NCBI GenBank assembly: GCA_037903475.1
Contig: JBAJFG010000444.1
Location: forward strand, 1-64,000
Origin: Ancylostoma caninum
Lineage: Eukaryota; Nematoda; Chromadorea; Rhabditida; Ancylostomatidae
Direction: 5' to 3'
Length of the DNA: 64,000 nucleotides
The notes beneath the pieces are model-generated. The model ran no database searches. It was given only the letters and a program-made list of their open reading frames with translations, and was not told the origin of the DNA. Of the stretch, positions 22,442 to 34,687 are shown piece after piece; position 1 is the stretch's first letter, and every line of letters starts with the position of its first letter. Position numbers and translations under genes: made by a program.

Positions 22442-24281
22442 AGGCAGTGTCTCACCTCATGTTGAGTATCGAGTATCTATAGGTTCAGGTGCAGCTCGAG
22501 CCGCTGATTCCAATGATGTGTTTGATGTCGGAAAACATCCTCAAAAACCCCTACTTTTAAGGCAAAATCAAGTACAGGAGCGGACGAGTTTCCTTGCTAC
22601 GAAGTTAGCAAAAGCGGAGCTGAGAAGCTGAGATTGCACATTAAAATGAACCTCTCAGCAGCAGTTATTATCAAACAAACAAACATTTCCGTGTCGAAAA
22701 ACCATGCTGCACTCTCAGCAAGCTCTTGCAGCGGGATGAACCCTCTCGTCCGCCGGCCGAGAATTTCGAAATCCAAAGAAACCCGTAACTTATGTAGCCG
22801 TATTCCGAACTTCGCTGGGCCACCCATGCATGGCCCAGTGGCGCATGGCCCTGGCCAAGCGTGCATGGCCCATCGCGTACGACTCGGTATTCAGGTGTGG
22901 GCCGCTGGCCTTGCCCACAAGCGCGCCGTTTACCACGTTATCTGAAACGTTGTAGGAAAGAAAATTGAACAAATTGAGAGCTCATCACCTCATAGGGTGT
23001 GAGAGATGTCCTCACGCATATGTCGGAAGGGCAGTTCATATTAGATGCGCGCGTGAGTCCCGCGTCGAACGCACACACATATTTGCCTTTGATTTTCAAT
23101 GAAGATCGGTCAACACTAGTGTGCTCACATCCTCGATGAGGATACTGCTCGGTCGCTGTGAACAGCTGCAAGCCCACAAATGTGCGAGTATGACTTGCGT
23201 CTTAAGTGCGTCATTGCTGTAACTGAGCCTATACTTCATCATACGCACGCACGCGTGTCAAACGCACGCATCCAGTATAAATTGCCTTTATCATTAAATT
23301 AACGCGAGTTACAAATACGTCCAGGGCATGGCTAGTTCTGCCCCGTACATTTTGATGAAATTTTTTTCGCCCACATTTCGTCTAGGGGGTTGTCTGAGGA
23401 GATGAACACAAATATCGTATCCTTTTTGTACCGTTACTCCGTTTTTGTAGGATTGGGCAATGTTTACTATGAACACTGTATCTTATAGGATCTTCTAAAA
23501 CTTTGCTTAGAAAGGTTTAGGCGCTGGTCACGATTATTTTGCGTTATTTTGCATGCCACCTTCGTTTTCTCCCCGAAATCTGTATCTTCTCTGAATCTGC
23601 TACCGAAAATGGGGTCACGACAGAAAATGGATGCGATATTCATAATCAGGGCCCAAAACAACCCTCCTACACAAAATTTTAGAGGACTGCAAGGGATTCC
23701 ATCAGTATGCCTACCGCTACCCTAAAAAACCAAGTAGCGGTACTAATTGAATACAATTTCCATGTCCAGAACCTCAAACAACCCCCTATGCAAAGTTTGC
23801 GCGAGATATTTCACTTTGGAGTTTTGGAGCAGAACTAGACGAATAGTGCCACTGAATCTTCCCATTTCTACGCAGTAAAATTGTTTGACGACTGTGCATT
23901 GAAATGGAACAGTGCTAAGCCATTATTGAAAGCATCTGTAGAAAGAGCGATATGAAGATCATTTCTGGTGAAGGAATGAAAACTACACATGAACCCGAAC
24001 AAAAAACGAAGATTTTGTCACATGGCCCTACCAATAGTAGTGGGCCATGCTTGGCCCAGTGAGCACCGATTTCGAATAGCGCGCGCTGCTCCCGGAATAC
24101 GAGGCCAACGCATATGACCCAGTTGGCCAAACATGGCCCTGGGCCAAACCGCGCCGGAATACGGCTAATGGGGTTTTCGACGTTTCCATGAAACTTAAAC
24201 TACATCCTTGTGCTCAGCGGCTCGCGTATGTTCGACTGAGATGGGAACCTCGAATGCAGCCCATGAGCTGAGACACTGCCT
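22442..24281. mobile_element. TTAA-type element, copy B (split by a TAGCCG element)
   Basis: Perfect TTAA flanks (22,438-22,441 and 24,282-24,285), left end AGGCAGTGTCTCACCTCA and right end GAGACACTGCCT. In inverted order relative to copy A it contains the same interior blocks, interrupted at 22,795-24,167. Confidence 0.8.
22795..24167. mobile_element. TAGCCGTATTCCG TIR element nested in copy B
   Basis: Perfect 13-bp inverted termini TAGCCGTATTCCG flanked by a 3-bp repeat ATG (22,792-22,794 and 24,168-24,170). The uninterrupted copy A confirms that the interrupted site was contiguous. Both subterminal regions are crowded with TGGCCC/GGGCCA motifs, a possible transposase-binding array. No transposase ORF was recognised in the 1,373 bp. 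Confidence 0.75.
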
Positions 24282-24649
24282 TTAAGCCTAGGCATATACC
24301 CAGCGATATCTTACTTCTAGTTAATTGGCAGTTCATGTGTGTGTGCACGAGAACCAGCCATCGAAAACGGAAAATATCTATAGCGTTGTGTTCAGCGCGT
24401 CGAATTATGTGCGAAATCGTGGCAATTTTTGATTTGTACCTCGAATTACAGGTGTTTCGGGCCACTTCAGTCATGTCCAGACATGTTAATGGCCGGCAGT
24501 TGTTTTCACCACGGTTGGAATGAATGAGATAGGCCTGTGATTACAGAACCGTATAAAAGGAAAGGGACGGGTAGTATGCCTTTATAACAAGTAGGATGAA
24601 CCAGACGGGCAAGGAGTGACAAGGATAGGGATAAGGATAGTGTATGTTA

Positions 24650-24716
24650 GAAGTGGGCCAGCAGTGTGATAAGGATGCTCCGGCGTCCAAAATGGAGGAA
24701 ACGTCTGGGAACGGGT
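24650..24716 (-). repeat. Single relic unit of the minisatellite family
   Basis: One degenerate unit, GTGTGATAAGGATGCTCCGG followed by CGTCCAAAATGGAGGAAACG and CGGGTCCAGTG. It matches the 59-bp unit of the 30.8-31.6 kb array read on the other strand. Confidence 0.7.
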
Positions 24717-24895
24717 CCAGTGCTCATAGACAAGGTGGAAAGACGTCCTCTTGAGTGTTGAACAGATGTGGAAAGGGCGCATCGTAGCCAGAAAGCACGA
24801 AAGTACAAAGTCAACTAACAAGTCAGAACGTGCGGGACAGGTCATATTATCGACTTTTATCAAGTGCCCCCCCCCCCAACTCCATTTTACCCTTA

Positions 24896-25070
24896 CGCTG
24901 CTAACTAATTTGTCCTGGTAAAAATGCAAAGCAGAAAATGAGTGGCCAAAATCCGAACGGTTCGAGTTATGCCGCCATTTCATTTTCACTCTGTCATACC
25001 GCGAATGATTCGGATTGTGGCCACTCATTCTCTATTTTGCATTTTTACGAGGACAAATTAGTTGGCAGCG
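24896..25070. mobile_element. 175-bp foldback MITE
   Basis: Inverted arms of about 75 bp starting CGCTGCTAACTAATTTGTCC, including AAAATGCAAA and ATGAGTGGCC, with about 10 mismatches. Non-coding. Confidence 0.8.
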
Positions 25071-25075
25071 TCAGA

Positions 25076-25152
25076 TCATAGGAGCAATTGTGAGAAAAGT
25101 CGTGGTAGTGAACGGTAGCAGCGACAGCGTCACTGTGTAGTATGCCTTAGGC
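25076..25152. repeat. Dispersed repeat, second copy at 33,037-33,110
   Basis: Begins GGAGCAATTGTGA and ends TAGTATGCCTTAGGC. The second copy has the same start and end with about 85% visible identity. Confidence 0.7.
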
Positions 25153-25279
25153 TTTATTATTAGAAAAACAGAAAGAGGTGGAAGAGCAAGACGATGAGGA
25201 GACACAAAAGGTTGACTAGCGCCGAATTGCGAAATTGTTAATGATACTGAGAAGCTGGTCCCTAGTTGTGCATGAAAGG

Positions 25280-25457
25280 CTGCGGGTATAGTCCTCGAGA
25301 AGTGTAGCACCTAGCATTGCGTCGACTTCATTTTCGAATGTGGGTGGTCCGAAGTAGGCAATTGATAGTCGCATACCATGATCAATACGTATCAGAAATG
25401 CAGTCGCCAATCTTTGGCGATGCTAGGTGTTATACTGCTCAAGGAGTACACCCGCAG
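25280..25457. mobile_element. MITE, GCCGCTATAG family, copy 2
   Basis: Inverted ends CTGCGGGTATAGTCCTCGAG and (inverted) CTGCGGGTGTACTCCTTGAG, then GTGTAGCACCTAGCATTGCG-type sequence. This is the same layout as 52,627-52,882 but with a different, non-GC-rich core. Confidence 0.6.
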
Positions 25458-26396
25458 TCTAAGATGATATGCATGTATCATGTAATTTAAGAAAAGTGTC
25501 ACCTGCAATGGTGTATAATAAGCTTGTGCCTGAGCTGAAAGGGATGTCGGTGGTCACATGGAGGAAAATGCTAGCAATTCCCTCGGATTGGCAGCTCAAG
25601 TTTGATGCACTATCGTCGTATAAAAGAGGGTGGGAGATGCAACTTTTAATGGACACGAAGACATCACACTTCGTCGCAACAGTGTGACCAGTGCTTCGGA
25701 ATCCGTTGGTGGAGGATGCGGATAAAGGAGTGTTGATGGTGAGAAGCGTGATAATGTGTCGTGGTAAAGATTTCAGACCGTGCAAAGTGGGCGATCAGTG
25801 CAAGCACGAAGGAAGTCGAGGGTACGGTGTCATCCGCACGATCACGCTGGTGAAGGCTGCTGCAACTTCGTGATCGCTACATTCATGGCGAAGACCGGCA
25901 AAATGTGAGGGTGCTCTAAGAAAAAAAGTGTAGTGGGCGTACCTGTAATCTCCCTTATCTCGTAACTGTTTTAAGTAATACGCCGGTCTTTTGAAATGCG
26001 AAGGCGAGTTTTCAGGTTTGAAGACAACTTTTTGTCTGCGAAAAAGTTATGCTTCCTTTTCAATGACCTTTTCATGAGGAATCTGTTTTGAAACAGACTT
26101 CATCAATGTCCTCCGACGACGTGCATCACGCTGCATTCGAAACAGAGGGACTGGCTCGAAGAATTCAATTTCAAAATGGGAAGTACCACGTTACTCATAC
26201 CTGTTGATAAGGCGCTATGATAAATTTCGTGATCAGAAGGTTGCAGAATGTAAACAATTAATATAGCTATTGTCATCCTGATCCAGTGTTGTTCCTTTGC
26301 GGGCCTACTACTATATAATCATGCATCATTAGCGCGTGCTGATGCAAAGGCAGGAGCGTAGCGGAGTGGTTACATTCACAACTTAAAGGCAATGTC
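25458..26396. other. No gene seen
   Basis: Open frames at 25,469-25,785 on both strands have no recognisable domain. Confidence 0.4.
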
Positions 26397-27187
26397 TCAC
26401 CTCATGATGGGATCGAGATATCAACGGAATCTGGTCCTACTCGACGTGCTGATTCAAATAATGTGCTTGAAATGTGAAAAAACGGTCAAAAACCCCTATT
26501 TTGAAAGCCAAATTCAACATTGCAGCGGACGAGTTTCTCTGCTAGGAAGCTAGCAGAAGCGGAGCTGAGAAGTTATGGGTCCGTAGTAAACCTACCAGTC
26601 AGGTGATCTGACGTGAGTGAACGTCAGGCGATCCATTCGGAATGAGGGGCGGAATGAGTCGATCTGGATGCGATCTCATCGATTGAATGATACTGCTGAT
26701 GAGATACTGAGTTGTTTGCAAGATAAGATACGTTAATGATGGATAAGGCAGAGGTACTCATTGCTGCAAGTTCATTCTTGTTTGCCGTTAAACATGTTTC
26801 ATCCCTCGATTTGCTATTAGAAAGTGTATCCTCGGTAGGAAATAAAGTTTCTCAAAGAGATTAGCTATCTGAATGAGACAATTTCAACCTATTTCCAGCC
26901 AGCCGCACACCCATCCTGCGTTCGTCATGTACCCATCATCCTGCAGCAAGTCCGAGAGCTACAGCCGCGTCGGTAGAATGTTAAAATTTTCGCGGGATTT
27001 CTCTATAACTTTGCTTCTGGTGAAAATTTTTTGAAACTTATGCATCTTTTCCTCTCTTGAACGCCTCACACTTTTGCAGCTGTCACCAAATATTTCAAAA
27101 TGTTCCTTAATAGCCTTGACCCCTCCCACTAATTAGGGTCATATTCCGAAAATTCCTTGTTTTTTCGGCTTCAGCACTAATGAATTG

Positions 27188-27455
27188 CAGTGGACTTCAA
27201 TGGCGTTGGCCCATCTGCGGCTTTGAGAAGGAGGCTGTGCAACCGCGCTGCGCGCGCCGTAACCTATGTATTCTGCTGCTGTTGTGCAACTTCTTAGAGC
27301 TTTTTTACTCGATTCTAAGGATTTTTGAGCAAATCGGGGAGTAGAGACTCTAGAAATAGCATCCCGAGGGTAATGACACCGATCCCGGCGCGCGGCACGG
27401 TCGCGCTGCGTCCTCCACGAGGCCGCAGTTGGGCCACCGCCGTTGCCGTCCACTG
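27188..27455. mobile_element. 268-bp MITE with CAGTGGAC ends
   Basis: Inverted termini of about 36 bp (CAGTGGACTTCAATGGCG... against CAGTGGACGGCAACGGCG...) with about seven mismatches, and a GC-rich core. No clear target duplication. Confidence 0.6.
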
Positions 27456-27655
27456 TAAATTTTGAATTCTTTTAAACAGACGGAATGAATTCAATGGATA
27501 ATGACGAGCAATTTGGAGTGAAAATTATTGGGAGAGTTTGGAGTTTTCTCGCCTTTAAAATTAACAAGTTTTCAAAGTGCGCCATCAGTTTTCAGTTCAT
27601 TGGACTACCCAAGGTGTTGCCTTTCACATCACTGGATGACCATCTGTACAGTGCC

Positions 27656-27807
27656 GTAGATCCGCCTCGTCCTCAAGGCGCACCGCCTGAAATCACATGT
27701 GGCGTCCTGCTGGCAGCATTCCCGCAGCCAACTGGCTGAGTATCGACCGCCAGCAGGACGCCACGTGTGATCTCAGGCGGTGCACCTCGAGGAAGAGGCG
27801 GATCTAC
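27656..27807. mobile_element. 152-bp foldback MITE
   Basis: Arms of about 60 bp starting GTAGATCCGCC, including ACCGCCTGA and GGCGTCCTGCTGGC, with five or six mismatches and a loop of about 30 bp. Confidence 0.8.
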
Positions 27808-27829
27808 CACACTACATATGAAAAATGAA

Positions 27830-29405
27830 AGTTTGTGTGTTTGTGTGTGTTTGTATGCGTATATGTTCCGAATAGAAATCGCGGAGGGTGTGGCGACTTA
27901 TTGGCGATGGCGGCGCCTCAGACTCTTGGACAAATAATGCCCGAATACTCAGTAAATGCGGTGGTTCAGTGGATAATATGTATATTTAGTAGTGACTGTA
28001 CAGGAGATGAGCAATGCTAGGAAAATAGTGATTATCGAATGTATCAATTTGTTAATTTATCGATTTTTCGCATTTTTTGCTCAGGGACCGGTGAGGATAT
28101 GCGCACTAGAGTTTTCGAATAGGCTGTACACAAAAATGACAACCTTTATGCATGAAAACATTGAGTTATTGGTTTTGTCGAATTTTTAGCCGAGTTTTTG
28201 AATTTTTGGCTTCTTCTTAGGAATGGGTAAGAACGCATTTACTGGCGTTCTCAAAGAATCTGAACACAAATGTGGCATGCATTCTCCATACGGTTATTAT
28301 CCAAATAACTTCATTTTTTCATTTTTCGCCAATAGGTCGGTTAGAAAAGGCCATTTGGGTCCATCAACATGCTGGTCACTAACGTAGCGAGCATCTTGAA
28401 TGGATTTATCGGTGGTAGCCAATTCCCTCATTAGGTGTGAAATAGCCGGGGTAGCAAAACACCCGAACGAAGCCGGACATATCGTCTGGTGAAGGATATA
28501 ATGGAATGCTCATGTTTTAATTGAGAGCGCTTCCAATACCTACTCATGAATGCGCTCCGTTGTTGGCTGCACGTCCAAATTTGCATCAGATTCACACGAA
28601 TCACTTTTCTAAAACTCTGATCCGTTGAAGAGTGTACGCGATAATTTCGTGAGGATCGAGAGAGCTTTCTGCGCTGTTGCTACAGCACAGATTTTCTTCT
28701 ATGGAAATGGAGCGCTTGCTCTCTCCAGTGGCAATGAAGATTAAAGAAAATCACAATTTTTGAGATTCAAGCTCTGAGCTACATCATTTTGTTCGTTCAA
28801 AGACAATCTCTCTTCGCTACTCATATTCAGAGTCACAAATTCTATCATACTATATTGTTGCCAGGTCATCATAATCATCTTGACCATTTCTCAATTTCGG
28901 GTATGAAGGTTCCCCCCCCCTCATGGACCCCTCGGTGTGGCGGGCCACTTTTGCACCTAAAACTACAGTTCTAGGTGCGTTTGACCCTTCGAATGGTGTG
29001 TCATTGTACTTTGCTCTATTCTAGCAATCATAGTGCATCAATCAACTTTTGATGAGCTCAGAAAACAAAATTGCAAAAAAATTGAGATTCCGTGATCTTG
29101 GAATCGATTTTCTTGCAGGAGTAACATCGTTCTATCGTTTCTGATTTCATTCGTGAGCACTGGGACATTATTGAGACTACAAACTTATACTTCGACTTCC
29201 AATTAAAAATAAGATCAAACAACAAATGCGGGATTACATAGTCGTCCATAGTAATTTAAGAGAGCCTAATCAGTCAAAATATACAGAAAAATGATGAAAC
29301 AATATCAATAGTAAATGCTGCACAAAATAGAGTGATTTCTAAAAACACGGGAAGATGTATTCGAAACAGCTGAGCTAGCTAAAAAAATAGCAAACATATG
29401 TATGG
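27830..29405. other. No gene seen (inside the nested element)
   Basis: AT-rich sequence with a C-tract at 28,911. No exon or RNA gene was recognised. Confidence 0.4.
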
Positions 29406-29637
29406 TCTGTTAGCTCAGAAGTGGCGCCTGGGTCGATTTCGTCTGCAATTATGACTTTGTCCATAGGATGCGTTTGACAAGAGATTTTACAGAATGGCAG
29501 TAGGAAAACATTAAAGTGGAAGCAATCACACCGCATACATATCAAAAAAGTGTAAAAATTAGATTGCTTGGCTAATTTCGTGATGAAGTCGTAACTGCAG
29601 ACAAAGTCAACCCAGGTGTCACTTCTGAATTAACAGA
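29406..29637. mobile_element. 232-bp MITE with 55-bp TIRs
   Basis: Inverted ends TCTGTTAGCTCAGAAGTGGC and TCTGTTAATTCAGAAGTGAC, both continuing CCTGGGT and GTCTGCA over about 55 bp with about 10 mismatches. The core is about 120 bp and non-coding. Confidence 0.8.
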
Positions 29638-30519
29638 ATATAAATACTTCCTGAGACCAAAGATTTAACTTGACCACAAGTCAAATCCCTAACACATCCA
29701 TAATTTAAAAGTAATGAAAAAGAAGCAATATTAGTGATCCATGTTTTCCACGTGCTCTTGTAGATCTCTTTATGAAAAACCCTGAAGTAGTTGTCAGAGC
29801 TCCAGTGTCCTCGTTTTTGTTTTGTGCCTATTAGAGCCGCAAATGAGGGTAAGGAGCATCGTAGACCCGTATTTACCTCAATGTGGAAAATATACTGATC
29901 GCTTGGCAAAAGTATTGGGACCCATTAAAAGGATCAATTGTGACTGAGAAGTGAGAAAAATGCTGTCAAAAAGAAATCAAAAAATTTACAAATTAGCGCC
30001 AAATGTCTTCTCAAACGTCATTCACGCTGAGAGGAAAACCGCAGTTCTCTTTATTAGCTTCTTTGTCCTTGTCTAATGCAGCCCTACAACGGCAAGCCCC
30101 CCCCCCTCCCGAGAATGGGTCTCCAAATTTTCGAAATTACTTTACAATACAAATGAAAATGTTGTATTAGTTTATTTTTAATTGTTTATTTTTATTATTA
30201 CCAGTCTGGCCGTCCGGCTGACGCCGGACTTCCAGACGTCTACTGATGCTCGCTTCGCTCGTATACTCCGCATACGATGCAGAAAAAAAGGTGGACAGAT
30301 TTAGTAGATCCTGTATCCTCCCGAGTAAGTCTATCGACTTTTGGAGAGCTCTGATCGCGTGAGCGGTAGCCTTCCTTCACGTGGGAGAAGTAATTTCTTT
30401 TGATTGGCTCTAGTGGCCGTTGTTATTTGGACGTAGCCGATTCAGCGGAAATGCTCTCTTGAAATAATCTATCTTTAGTATGTTGTTGTGGTAACTCAAG
30501 TGATAAGAGTCTGCCCATG

Positions 30520-30526
30520 TATAAAA
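30520..30526 (+). promoter_or_regulatory. TATA-like box in minisatellite element
   Basis: TATAAAA in the same position relative to the unique segment as in copy 1. Confidence 0.35.
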
Positions 30527-30774
30527 ACAGAGTGAAGGGTGGGGTGATTCAGATATAAATGGACTAGAATGAGGAGAGAAATACGGATTGGAATAACGTG
30601 CACCTAGGTCATATAGGTAGAAGGAATAGCCGGAACGGGTGCCAGGGCACAATTCGCGAAGAAGTTTACCTAGGTTGCGACGAACTTCCTTTTCTGGAAG
30701 CGGTCGCCCTTATCACAACGCTGGACCGTCATGCGTTCCCCCACCTTTGCGCGTCAGTGCACCCTTATCACAGT

Positions 30775-31601
30775 GGTGGCCCCATCACTCCCACTTTTGG
30801 ACGCCGGCGCACCCTTATCACACCGTTGGACCCGTCTCCAGGCGTTTCCCCACTTTTGGACGCCGACGCACCCTTATCACACCGTTGGACCCGTCTTCAG
30901 GCGTTTCCCCACTTTTGGACGCTGGCGCACCCTTATCACACCGTTGGACCCGACTTCAGGCGTTTCCCCACTTTTGGACGCCGGCGCACCCTTACCACAC
31001 CATTGGACCCGACCCTAGGCGTTTCCCCACTTTTGGACGCCGGCGCACCCTTATCACACCGTTGGACCCGTCTTCAGGCGTTTCCCCACTTTTGGATGCC
31101 GGCGCACCCTTATCACACCGTTGGACCCGTCTCCAGGCGTTTCCCCACTTGTGGACGCCGGCGCACCCTTATCACACCGTTGGATCCGGCTTCAGGCGTT
31201 TCCCCACTTTTAGACCCCGGCGCACCCTTATCACACCGTTGGACCCGTCTCCAGGCGTTTCCTCACTTTTAGACACCGGCGCACCCTTATCACACCGTTG
31301 GACCCGTCTTCAGGCGTTTCCCCACTTTTGGACGCCGGCGCACCCTTATCACACCGTTGGACCCGACTTCAGGAGTTTCCCCACTTTTGGACGCCGGCGC
31401 ACCCTTATCACACCGTTGGACCCGACTTCAGGCGTTTCCCCACTTTTGGATGCCGGCGCACCCTTATCACACCGTTGGACCCGACTTCAGGCGTTTCCCC
31501 ACTTTTGGACGCCGGCGCACCCTTATCACACCATTGGACCCGACCCCAGGCGTTTCCCCACTTTTGGATGCCGGCGCACCCTTATCACACCGTTGGACCC
31601 T
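30775..31601. repeat. 59-bp minisatellite array
   Basis: Fourteen units of 59 bp, very homogeneous, each with CCCACTTTTGGACGCCGGCG then CACCCTTATCACACCGTTGG and ACCCG. Read on the other strand it matches the 50-bp unit of copy 1 except for about nine extra bases near AAACGCCTGAAGTC. All three plus-strand frames lack stops, giving a 341-codon frame. Confidence 0.95.
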
Positions 31602-31777
31602 GAGTTACATTCTGGCCACCAAAATCTAACACTTTCTCACAAATTAAAAATTAGTTTAAATTAAGGCCAAACCAAAACCTTCGCGCCCTGCGGGCACATT
31701 CAGGGGCTGCTTAAGGGGCTGCTACGCAGTTTCACGCAGTTGCATGCAATATTTTACAGGTCGCCTGACATTTTTTC

Positions 31778-31800
31778 GTAAGTTGCTCCGAGCAACTTAC
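31778..31800. repeat. Perfect short hairpin
   Basis: GTAAGTTGCTC and its complement in a 23-nt palindrome, near the right end of the large nested element. Confidence 0.7.
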
Positions 31801-32327
31801 AAAGCCCTCCGCGGCTCATAACACTATTTTCGCGGCTGTCTAGCCCTCATCGCAGCGATCATGAGCCAGACCAACTGATTATTTGAGTTGAGTTGCTCTC
31901 AGTGATCGCCTGAGGAAGGCAGCCGCGACCAACTCGCTATACCTCGTCATTATCCTCCTCTCATCGCCTAGATGAGCTAGCTCATAGAGGCAATGAGCGG
32001 CTAGGTAAGATTATCTGACCGTAATGATGAGTTTACTACGGACCATGGTTGCACATAAATGAACTTCTAAGCAGTGGCTATTATCAACTGTCCAAGTGCT
32101 GCCGTGTCTGAAAAATATTCTGCACCCTCAGCTAGCTCTCGCGGCGGAATGAAGCCTCTCGTCCACTGGCCGAGAATTTCAAAATTCTTGGTCAAAGAAA
32201 CCCCTAACTAATGGGGTATTCGACGTTCCCCTGGAACTTGGAGTACATCACTGTGCTCAGTGACTCACATATGTTCGACCGACATGAAATCTCGAACGCA
32301 GCCAATGAGCTGAGACACTGCCTTTAA

Positions 32328-33406
32328 AGGCAGCGCCCTCGGAAATTTTCTAGTTTGAGATTTTGATCGCTTTGGATACTCAGCCGTTGTCGCAACAATT
32401 CTACGAAAGTTGCACAGTCTTTGATATCAGTGCTCTCAAGCTATGAAGAGATAAAGTCTGTGCTAGCGATCAGTTTGGATGAGTCAAAAAATGAAATGAA
32501 TGGGTGTTTTTGTTCACAATCACTCTCTTTGCATATGATACCACATGTTTTCATTCCAACCTTCTTCTACCTCAAGCTCGGGTAACTCGGCCATCTATTG
32601 CGAATGTGCTAAACTGGTAGCAATGAAAACATTTTCGTAGAATTTGACAAAATTGATCACTGCCATCGTTTTAATAGCGCTAAACCTAGGAATGCAACAA
32701 AATCTGTGAGAGCAAAATTTCCGTGGGTGATGCCTTTGAGGCCCATGGCATACAGTCCTTGTCGAAAAAATAGACGGATTGCGCATGCGGTTTCATATCG
32801 TCGCGGCCGCAGGTTCGCTTTGGGACCTACTGGACCCTCTCACTTGGAGCATGCTCTCTCCTCATCCATCGCTCGGGTCCCACCGCGTTTCTGCAGTCAC
32901 GGAATCCGTCTATCTTTTCGACAAGGACTGTACTTCACAGCGACTCCGTCGCGATGAAGAGAATGACTGGGAATGATGAGAACAAAATGTTACGAGTTTT
33001 CATATCACACAGTTTGCATGGAATACCGTGCTGGCATAGGAGCAATAGTGAAAGGCCTGTGGTAGTGAGCGGTCGCTGCGACAGCGTCGCTCTGTAGTAT
33101 GCCTTAGGCCTAAAAGTACTCTTTCCCGCCGGGAATAGTCCTATCCACTAGTCGAATGAAGCTGTTATCGGTTAGCACCGCATTTGCATCAACTCAGGCA
33201 ATCACACAGGGCTACCTGATGGCGAATGACCAGTGATTTTGTTATTAGTTATTTTGTCGGAGACTCATTCAAAAAACTTGTCTGGTCTCCCAGTAACCAC
33301 TCTTTGAAAACATGCAGAAGAATAGCATCTAGCTAGCATGAAAATCTCTTCTCTAATGCAATTTGGAGATGCTTTCTTAACATCCTTTAATTCCGCAAGC
33401 TTTGCC
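32328..33406. other. No gene seen
   Basis: Includes the second copy of the 25,076 repeat at 33,037-33,110. Nothing else is supported. Confidence 0.4.
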
Positions 33407-33545
33407 TTCGGGTCGCCCGATAATTTTTAGTAGTCCCTCGGCCCACCCGGTGGGTTCCTATCATGCCCTCGGCTCGCCCGGTATTTTGTCCAATGCCCTC
33501 GGGTCGCCCGATGCTTCACTTAATTCCCTCGGGTCGCCCGGTCAC
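33407..33545. repeat. About 30-bp minisatellite with CCCTCGGGTCGCCCG core
   Basis: Five units with period about 30 bp share CCCTCGG-TCGCCCGGT; the remaining 14 or so bases of each unit vary. The core is itself near-palindromic (CGGG-TCG-CCCG). A degenerate version (CTCGGGTGGTCCGCTCGGGC) continues to about 33,590. Confidence 0.8.
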
Positions 33546-33599
33546 AGGCCACGCCCACAAATTTGGTAGCTCGGGTGGTCCGCTCGGGCCAATTTGGCC

Positions 33600-34673
33600 G
33601 TCGGCTCGCACGGTGTTGTTGCACGAGAACTCGCGCCTGTGATAGGTGAAGATGTGGTGATATGGCTGAAAAGGAAACAGCATTGAATCAGAGTGACTAC
33701 GAGTATGCATGTTATGCACATTACGCATCGCTAGTCTAATCAAAATGTTAATGTTTCGGCTGAGTAAGGTTCTCTTCCGCTAAACATACCTTTTCTTGCA
33801 GGGAATGCTCCCGATCACTCGCTGAGGGAGCGATCTCTGCTGGGGTAGCAAATAAAGCTCGTCGTGTACATAACTCACACGGTGGCTGGGCGCGAGTTAC
33901 TAAGGGACGATCTGTTCTTGAAAGGATCTTCGGGTGGTTCAGTTGTAATAAATAGAAGAGTGAAAGAGTGTTTATCATATCTATCATAAACAACGCAACC
34001 TTGCACCAATGTTGGAACTTGACGAGTGATAAGCGGCGCAATAAAGAGCTTTATAGCAAGGTCCACGTCCATAATAAAGGACCATTATTGATAGCCGATG
34101 ATAATACGGCGGCCACACAATATCGATGCCTTCGATCAGGAGTTCCTTGAGACACATACCTTCACATTACAAGCTCATTCTTATTACATGAATCGACGTC
34201 TTCGCTGGCCGAGATGTAGACAGCTTACACTGATCGTCGGACATAATTTTCGTGGGCATTTTTAGCCAAGTTGTGCTGTGGTGCATCCTTAAGGCGGAGG
34301 TACAATTGTAACCTCGTCTGTGCTATGAGACACCATGACTTTGGACCAAGAATGACTGACAGTGTAAGGGCTGCCTTTTTCAGCCGTGGATGTGATTCAT
34401 TCAGCTTTTGACGGCATCGAAGCATGGCAGGAGGTAAGGCGGGGACGTTGCGATGTCACAGTGCCTCAAGTTATCGAGAGCAGCATGGACTTCGCTTGAA
34501 AATCACATGTTGGTAGCTGCTAGAACTGCGGCTGTTTTCGAATGGGATAATAGTGACACTAGCTGTTTTCCAGTGTTGAAACTTCTTTCAAAAATAGCCT
34601 AGAGCACACCTGCAACAAAAATGGCGATCACTTAGTGGTGGAGATCTTCACTAGCGGGCCACTTGAACATAAT
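33600..34673. other. No gene seen
   Basis: A 25-bp block ATTCAGCTTTTGACGGCATC at about 34,400 recurs at about 35,525. No gene was supported. Confidence 0.4.
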
Positions 34674-34687
34674 TAGTTAAAGTGGTA

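Larger units (their letters stand above)
30160..31620 (+). mobile_element. Minisatellite-bearing repeat element, copy 2
   Basis: The unique part 30,204-30,721 matches copy 1 (8,160-8,679) inverted, including the TATA box at 30,520-30,526. An AT-rich block at 30,160-30,203 (TTAGTTTATTTTTAATTG) precedes it; in copy 1 the same block lies beyond the array. The array follows at 30,775-31,601. No TIR or target duplication was found. Confidence 0.6.
26578..32044. mobile_element. Large CCGTAGTAAA-family TIR element nested in copy C
   Basis: Perfect 14-bp termini GGTCCGTAGTAAAC and complement, flanked by ATG direct repeats (26,575-26,577 and 32,045-32,047). The host copy aligns across the gap when the insertion and one ATG are removed. 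Inside are at least three smaller repeat elements and the second minisatellite element, so the original element was shorter. No transposase was recognised. The 3-bp duplication suggests PIF/Harbinger-like transposition, as an inference. Confidence 0.75.
26397..32323. mobile_element. TTAA-type element, copy C (split by a 5.5-kb insertion)
   Basis: TTAA flanks (26,393-26,396 and 32,324-32,327). The left half 26,397-26,577 and right half 32,045-32,323 match copies A and B. Between them is a TIR-bounded insertion of 5,467 bp. Confidence 0.75.
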
